From contig NZ_QVAI01000004.1 in the NCBI RefSeq assembly GCF_003427025.1, positions 458,085 through 522,084 of the forward strand: DNA of 64,000 bases, written 5' to 3'. A program made the position numbers and the translations under genes. This stretch comes from Jiangella endophytica. GTDB taxonomy: Bacteria; Actinomycetota; Actinomycetes; Jiangellales; Jiangellaceae. The notes under the pieces were generated by a model that was not told where the DNA came from, made no database searches, and saw nothing but the letters and a program-made list of their open reading frames with translations. Positions 59,197 to 64,000 of this stretch are shown in pieces (position 1 is the stretch's first letter; each line of letters starts with the position of its first letter).

Positions 59197-60594
59197 ATGC
59201 GAACCGCAACGAAGCGCTCGTCCGCACTCGCCGTTCTCCTCGCCCTGACCCTCGGCGCCGCAGCCTGCGGCGGCGATGACGGCCAGGACGATCCCACCCG
59301 GCCGGCCGCCGACGAGGAGGTCGACCTGGACGCCGACGTCACCATCAAGGTCGGCGACCTGCCCCCGGCCAGCGAGCCCGAGGAACGCGAGTTCTTCGAG
59401 GGCCAGGTCGAGGCGTTCATGCAGGCCCATCCGAACATCACCGTCGAGGCCGGCGAGGAGATCTGGGACGTGCAGACGTTCCAGGCCAAGCTTGCCGCCG
59501 GCGACCTGCCGGATGTGCTCGCGGTGCCGTTCACCGAGGCCAACTCGTTGGCCGAGCGCGGCCAGATCGCCGAGCTGTCCCAGGCCATGGACCTCGCCGG
59601 GGTGAGCGCCGACCTCAACCCGGACCTCGTCGGCCTCGTCAGCTCCGACGACGGCGGCGTCTACGCCATCCCGACCGCGGCGCAGGCGCTCGGCCTCATC
59701 TACAACCGCGACCTGTTCGAGCAGGCCGGCCTCGATCCGGACGACCCGCCGCGCACCTGGGACGACGTCCGCGCGGCCGCCCGGCAGATCACCGAGGCGA
59801 CCGGCGCCACCGGGTTCGCCACCATGACGACGGAGAACCAGGGCGGCTGGATGCTGGCCGCCGGCGTCTACAGCTTCGGTGGCACGATCGAGAATCCCGA
59901 GGGCAGCGAGGCGACGTTCGCCGACCAGCCGGCGGCCGACTACCTGGAGCTGCTGCGGGCCATGCGCTGGGAGGACCAGTCCATGGGCAGCAACTTCCTG
60001 TACAACGCGGCCGGGCTGGTGGAGGACTTCTCGGCGGGCCGGGTCGGCATGTTCATCGGCTTCTCCGGGCTCTACCGGCCGGCGGTGATCCGCAACGAGA
60101 TGCCGGCCGAACGCTTCGGCATGGGCCCGATGCCGGTCGGAGGCGACTCCGACCCGACCGCGCTCACCGGCGGCGTCATCCAGGTCGTCAGCCCCGACGC
60201 GACGCCCGAGCAGCGGGTCGCGGCGGTGCGGTGGATCGACTTCTTCTACCTCGGCCAGTTCACCGACGAGACCGTCGCCGTCGCCCAGGCCTCGGCCGGT
60301 GCGACGGCGGGCCAGGCGGTCACCGTCCCGGAGCGGCCCGCGGTCAGCCAGGAGGCCTACGACCAGTACTTCGAGTGGATCGCGCCGTACCTCAACGTGC
60401 CGATCACCAACTTCGACACCTACATCCAGGCGTTCGGCGAGCAGACCCTGCAGCCGGAGCCGGCGGTGAAGGCGCAGGAGGTCTACAGCGAGCTGGACGT
60501 CGTCGTCCAGCAGGTGCTCACCGACGAGGGCGCCGACGTCGAGACGGTGCTGGACGAGGCGGCGACCGCGGTCGACCGGTTGCTGAGCCGGTGA
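59197..60594 (+). CDS. Sugar ABC transporter substrate-binding lipoprotein
   Basis: The 465-residue protein has a lipobox (LALTLGAAACGGDD) and an extracellular-solute-binding family 1 fold: VEAFMQAHPNITVEAGEEIW, AQALGLIYNRDLFEQAGLDP and AERFGMGPMPVGGDSDPTAL-type stretches. It lies 13 bp after the pyruvyl-transferase-like gene and overlaps the permease gene by 4 bp. It probably binds a fucosylated or other oligosaccharide for import. Confidence 0.9.
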   Translation: MRTATKRSSALAVLLALTLGAAACGGDDGQDDPTRPAADEEVDLDADVTIKVGDLPPASEPEEREFFEGQVEAFMQAHPNITVEAGEEIWDVQTFQAKLAAGDLPDVLAVPFTEANSLAERGQIAELSQAMDLAGVSADLNPDLVGLVSSDDGGVYAIPTAAQALGLIYNRDLFEQAGLDPDDPPRTWDDVRAAARQITEATGATGFATMTTENQGGWMLAAGVYSFGGTIENPEGSEATFADQPAADYLELLRAMRWEDQSMGSNFLYNAAGLVEDFSAGRVGMFIGFSGLYRPAVIRNEMPAERFGMGPMPVGGDSDPTALTGGVIQVVSPDATPEQRVAAVRWIDFFYLGQFTDETVAVAQASAGATAGQAVTVPERPAVSQEAYDQYFEWIAPYLNVPITNFDTYIQAFGEQTLQPEPAVKAQEVYSELDVVVQQVLTDEGADVETVLDEAATAVDRLLSR

Positions 60595-61535
60595 CGGCGG
60601 CGGCGCCGCCGGCGCTCGAGACCCGGGCGCGACCGCGGCCCCGGCCGCCGCGGCACGGGTCGCTGCGGTCATGGGTGGCCCGCGGCGGCCTGACGAAGAT
60701 CGCGTTCGCGATCCCGCTGGTCGTCGTCTTCGGCTACTTCTCGTGGTGGCCGATCATCGACGGCGTCGCGATGTCGGTGCAGCGCACCAACCTCGTCGAC
60801 GCGCCGGAGTTCGTCGGCTGGAGCAACTTCGCCTACGTGCTGAGTGACCCGCTGCTGCCCAAAGCGATCGGGAACACGCTGCTGTTCGCCGTGCTGTCGC
60901 TGCTGATCGGGTTCCCGGTGCCGCTGCTGCTGGCGACGTTCATGGCGGAGCTGCGCGGCGCCCGCCGGCTGTACAGCGTGCTGGCGTACCTGCCGGTGAT
61001 CATCCCGCCCGTGGTGGCCGTCCTGCTGTGGAAGTTCTTCTACAGCCCGGAGCCGACCGGCCTGTTCAACACCGTGCTGGGGTGGTTCGGCGCCGGCCCG
61101 TTCGCCTGGCTGAACTCGACCGGCACCGTGCTGCCGGCGATCGTCGTCGAGGCGACCTGGGCCTACTTCGGCAGCACGACGATCATCTATCTCGCCGCGC
61201 TGACGTCCGTGCGCCGGGAGCTGTACGAGGCGGCCGAGATCGACGGCGCCGGCATCGTCCGCCGGACCTGGCACATCACGCTGCCGCAGATCCGCGGCGT
61301 CGTGCTGGTGATGCTGCTGCTGCAGATCATCAACACGATGCAGGTGTTCACCGAGCCGTTCGTGTTCACCGGCGGCGGGCCGAACAACGCGTCGACCACC
61401 ATCCTGCTGATGATCTACAACTACGCGTTCATCGAGGGCGACTACGGCGCGGCGACGGCTCTGTCCGTCCTGCTCGCACTGTTCCTGGGCGTCGTCTCGG
61501 CCGTGTACTTCGCGGCCACCCGGAGGCTGAACTGA
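60591..61535 (+). CDS. Sugar ABC permease, MalF/UgpA-like
   Basis: The 314-residue protein has six helices after a basic N-terminus and the EAA loop (LYEAAEIDGAGIVRRTWHIT). GTG 60591 overlaps the binding-protein stop by 4 bp. It pairs with the next permease. Confidence 0.92.
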   Translation: MTAAAPPALETRARPRPRPPRHGSLRSWVARGGLTKIAFAIPLVVVFGYFSWWPIIDGVAMSVQRTNLVDAPEFVGWSNFAYVLSDPLLPKAIGNTLLFAVLSLLIGFPVPLLLATFMAELRGARRLYSVLAYLPVIIPPVVAVLLWKFFYSPEPTGLFNTVLGWFGAGPFAWLNSTGTVLPAIVVEATWAYFGSTTIIYLAALTSVRRELYEAAEIDGAGIVRRTWHITLPQIRGVVLVMLLLQIINTMQVFTEPFVFTGGGPNNASTTILLMIYNYAFIEGDYGAATALSVLLALFLGVVSAVYFAATRRLN

Positions 61536-62428
61536 TGCCGTCGCGGACCTATGAGCGCGGGGCGATCTCGCACGCCGACCGCAAGAACCCGCGGGTGCGG
61601 TTCTGGCTCGGCCTCACCCAGGCGCTGATTCTCGCCGGGCTGCTGGTGATCTGCCTCGGACCGCTGCTCTGGCTGTTCAAGGCCGCGGTGTCGAGCACCC
61701 AGGAGATCATCGCCGACCCGTTCGGGATGCTGTTCAACGGCGAGTTCCAGCTGGGCAATCTGACCCGCGCCTGGACCGACGTACGGGTCGGCGACTACCT
61801 GCTCAACACCGCCTGGGTGGTGCTCGGCTCGTGGGCGGCGACGCTCATCACCTGCGTCACCGGCGCCTACGTGCTCAGCGTGCTGCGGCCGCGGTGGGGC
61901 GGGCTGCTGTCGGCCGCCGTCCTCGCCACCCTGTTCATCCCGAACATCGTGTCGCTGGTGCCGCTGTACCTGACGGTGCTGGAGCTGCCCGGCCCGGGCT
62001 GGCGGCTGCTGGACACCTACTGGGCGGTGTGGCTGCCGCACGCGGCCAGCGCGTTCCTCGTCCTCATCGTCAAGCGGTTCTTCGACCAGATCCCGCCCGA
62101 GCTGTACGAGGCCGCCCGCATCGACGGCGCGGGCCCGGTGCGGGTGCTGGTCAGCATCGTGCTGCCGATGTCGCGGCCGATCCTGGGCGTCGTCTCGCTG
62201 CTCACGATCGTCGCATCATGGAAGGACTACCTGTGGCCGCTGCTCGTCCTGCCCGACCCCGGCAAGCAGCCCATCTCCGTCGCACTGCCGAAGGTGGCCG
62301 ACAGCTTCCCGCTCAACGTCCAGATGGCGGCCCTGTTCATCGCCGTCGTCATCCCGGTGGGGCTGTTCCTGGTGTTCCAGAAGCAGTTCCTCGACAGCGC
62401 CGGCAATGCCGGCGCTCTGAAGGGCTGA
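61535..62428 (+). CDS. Sugar ABC permease, MalG/UgpE-like
   Basis: The 297-residue protein has six helices and the EAA loop LYEAARIDGAGPVRVLVSIV. ATG overlaps the previous TGA by 1 bp (TGATG). No ATPase gene is in the operon, so an MsiK-like shared ATPase encoded elsewhere is expected, as is common in actinomycetes. Confidence 0.92.
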   Translation: MPSRTYERGAISHADRKNPRVRFWLGLTQALILAGLLVICLGPLLWLFKAAVSSTQEIIADPFGMLFNGEFQLGNLTRAWTDVRVGDYLLNTAWVVLGSWAATLITCVTGAYVLSVLRPRWGGLLSAAVLATLFIPNIVSLVPLYLTVLELPGPGWRLLDTYWAVWLPHAASAFLVLIVKRFFDQIPPELYEAARIDGAGPVRVLVSIVLPMSRPILGVVSLLTIVASWKDYLWPLLVLPDPGKQPISVALPKVADSFPLNVQMAALFIAVVIPVGLFLVFQKQFLDSAGNAGALKG

Positions 62429-62435
62429 GGTCCCG

Positions 62436-63605
62436 ATGACGTTCGACCGCGACATCCCCGGCTGGTTCCTCGACGCCAAGTTCGGCATCTTCGTGCACTG
62501 GGGCGCCTACTCGGTGCCGGCGTGGGCGCTGCCGATCGGCGAGCTGGGCGCCGTCGACCACGACGAGTTCATGGTCACCTCCCCCTACGCCGAGTGGTAC
62601 GCCAACACGACGCGGATCCCCGGCAGCCCCGCCGCGCTGCACCGGGCCGAGACCTACGGCGACGAGCCCTATGACTCGCTCCTCGACGCCTGGCGGGCCG
62701 AGCGGTTCGACCCGTCCGGCTGGGCGTCACTGTTCGCGGGCGTCGGCGCCCGCTACGTCGTGCTCGTCACCAAGCACCACGACGGCATCTGCCTGTGGGA
62801 CGCGCCCGACAGCGGGACGTACAACACCGTCGCCCGCGGGCCGCGCCGCGACCTCGTCGGCGACCTGGCCGGGGCGGTGCGCGGGGCGGGGCTGCGGTTC
62901 GGGACCTACTACTCCGGCGGGCTGGACTGGCACATGACCGACCTGCCGCCGATCAGCCGGGCGGCGCACCTGGACAGCCACCGGCCGGTCGACGCCGGCT
63001 ACGCCGCGTACGCCCGTCGCCAGCTCGAGGACCTCGTCGAGCGGTACCGGCCGGACGTGCTGTGGAACGACATCAACTGGCCCGACGCCGGCAAGCCGGA
63101 CCTGCCCGACGTGTTCCGCCGCTACTACGACGCCGTCCCCGAGGGTGTGGTGAACGACCGGTGGGAGGCGGGCTGGGCGGACTTCCTCACCAGCGAGTAC
63201 TCCGCGCTCACCGACCGCGAGGCCACCGGGCGGCCCTGGGAGCACATCCGCGGCATCGGCCTCTCCTTCGGCTACAACGCCACCGAGACCACCGAGCACC
63301 ACCTCACCGGCCCGCAGCTCGCCCACCGCCTGGTCGACGTCGTCACCCGTGGCGGCAACCTGCTGCTGAACGTCGGACCGCGGGCCGACGGCACGATCCC
63401 GGAGGAGCAACTGCGCCCGCTGCTCGGACTGGGCGACTGGCTGGCCACCCACGGCGACGCGATCTTCGGCACCCGCCCCTGGGCGGGCCCGGCGGCGCCC
63501 GGAGTCCTCGGCTGGACGGCGGACGACGCCCACGTCTACGTCCACCTCGCCCCCGACGAGCCGGACGGGTTCCCCCGGGTCGAGCGCTCACCCCGGCCCA
63601 GCTGA
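62436..63605 (+). CDS. GH29-family alpha-L-fucosidase
   Basis: The 389-residue protein matches GH29: KFGIFVHWGAYSVPAW at the start, TKHHDGICLWD (113-123), a likely nucleophile Asp212 in VLWNDINWPD and GGNLLLNVGPRADGTIPEEQ near the end. It is cytoplasmic (no signal), so it would act on an imported fucoside. It is 7 bp after the permease gene and is the last gene of the LacI-controlled operon. GH29 also holds related specificities, so fucose is likely but not certain. Confidence 0.9.
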   Translation: MTFDRDIPGWFLDAKFGIFVHWGAYSVPAWALPIGELGAVDHDEFMVTSPYAEWYANTTRIPGSPAALHRAETYGDEPYDSLLDAWRAERFDPSGWASLFAGVGARYVVLVTKHHDGICLWDAPDSGTYNTVARGPRRDLVGDLAGAVRGAGLRFGTYYSGGLDWHMTDLPPISRAAHLDSHRPVDAGYAAYARRQLEDLVERYRPDVLWNDINWPDAGKPDLPDVFRRYYDAVPEGVVNDRWEAGWADFLTSEYSALTDREATGRPWEHIRGIGLSFGYNATETTEHHLTGPQLAHRLVDVVTRGGNLLLNVGPRADGTIPEEQLRPLLGLGDWLATHGDAIFGTRPWAGPAAPGVLGWTADDAHVYVHLAPDEPDGFPRVERSPRPS

Positions 63606-63706
63606 CGCCGGCGGAACCAGCCGATGCCCGCGGAACCGGCGGATGCCGGCTTTGATCCGCCCCGGTCCGTCGGCCTCGCGGGCATCCGCCGATCCAAAGA
63701 GACGTG

Positions 63707-63737
63707 CCGTGGGGCCGGCCCAGGGCCGGCCCCACGG
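63707..63737. terminator. Strong hairpin after the fucosidase gene
   Basis: CCGTGGGGCCGGCCC and its reverse complement are separated by one base, giving a 15-bp stem. It lies between convergent genes and could stop both. A second inverted repeat, GGCGGATGCC/GGCATCCGCC (63639-63648, 63681-63690), precedes it. Confidence 0.8.
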
Positions 63738-63753
63738 TCTCACGGTCGTGCTG

Positions 63754-64000
63754 TCAGCTGGTCAGGCCTCCTGTTCCGGTGCGGCGGCGGGTGACGACCA
63801 GTGCCGTCGCGCCGGCGAGGAGGAGCAGCGCTCCGACGACCAGCAGCGGCGTCGAGTTGCCGCCGGTGTCGGCGAGGTCGTCGTCGGTGCCGTTGTCGCC
63901 ACCGTTGCCGCCCCCCTCGTTGCCGCCACCACCGTTGCCGCCGTTGGCACCGTTCTCGTCACCGTCGTCGCCGCCCGGGGTGTCGGGCGGTTCCGGCGGT
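63754..64000 (-). CDS. Cell-wall-anchored surface protein, C-terminal end (LAxTG sortase signal; truncated)
   Basis: Only the last 81 residues are in the window; the 5' part lies beyond the edge. They form a Gly/Asn/Asp-rich spacer, the class-E sortase motif LADTGG, a hydrophobic helix (TPLLVVGALLLLAGATALVV) and a basic tail (TRRRTG). That is a standard actinobacterial cell-wall sorting signal. The function of the missing ectodomain cannot be known. Confidence 0.82.
   Translation of the reverse strand, partial: PPEPPDTPGGDDGDENGANGGNGGGGNEGGGNGGDNGTDDDLADTGGNSTPLLVVGALLLLAGATALVVTRRRTGTGGLTS

Noticed and set aside
1..64000. Search by eye for tRNA, rRNA, integrase, transposase and attachment sites.
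   Set aside because: None recognised. Small tRNA-sized features could be missed without a dedicated scan.

Overview
The window is high-GC DNA (codon third positions almost all G or C, many GTG starts, frequent 4-bp ATGA/GTGA gene overlaps). It carries DtxR/IdeR iron boxes, a SARP/AfsR-type regulator, an ECF41 sigma factor, a class-E-sortase (LAxTG) wall anchor and Tat/Sec-exported carbohydrate enzymes. Together these indicate a soil or plant-associated actinomycete, with a Jiangella-like filamentous actinobacterium as a guess; the genus cannot be fixed from the sequence alone. No rRNA, tRNA, CRISPR array, phage or complete insertion sequence was seen.

Layout. 1-3.4 kb: end of a TctA-type transporter and a large SARP regulator. 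3.5-7.9 kb: a giant secreted metallophosphoesterase with three internal repeats, and a small membrane protein. 8-14.3 kb: an iron regulon with three iron boxes (DUF2470 protein, heterodimeric exporter-fold ABC pair resembling IrtAB/YbtPQ, AraC regulator, siderophore-interacting reductase). 14.3-25 kb: two divergent operons around a GntR regulator whose palindrome occurs in both promoters: M32 carboxypeptidase, AstE/AspA-like hydrolase and amidase on one side; a PotABCD-type importer, amidohydrolase and a second AstE/AspA-like hydrolase on the other. 25-36.5 kb: mixed genes (creatininase family, PEP-dependent phosphotransferase-like protein with its regulators, histidine phosphatase, ECF41 sigma/epimerase pair with a recognisable ECF41 promoter, Lnt/M56/BlaI chain with a divergent DsbA-like protein), separated by unusual repeats.

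36.6-52.3 kb is the most striking block. One leftward operon encodes an FGGY kinase, DUF2291 protein, RbsABC-type importer, TIM-barrel sugar isomerase, split transketolase and SorC regulator. Back to back with it lie three secreted DUF1593/Sde182 nucleoside-hydrolase-like proteins followed by an esterase. The intracellular gene set matches the non-oxidative D-apiose pathway (isomerase, apulose kinase, two-subunit apulose-4-phosphate transketolase). The inference is that the secreted proteins release a furanose, perhaps apiose, from plant glycans or glycosides. Near-identical SorC-type operators flank both promoters.

53.7-63.6 kb is a second glycan locus under a LacI regulator: a Tat-exported enzyme of unknown family, a polysaccharide-pyruvyl-transferase-like protein, a sugar ABC importer and a GH29 alpha-L-fucosidase. 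The same LacI-type palindrome precedes the regulator and the operon. The window ends inside a wall-anchored surface protein. Two copies of a ~330-385 bp intergenic element with covarying hairpins (25.3 and 57.0 kb), and a 25-bp repeat found inside two unrelated genes, are not explained by the gene annotation.
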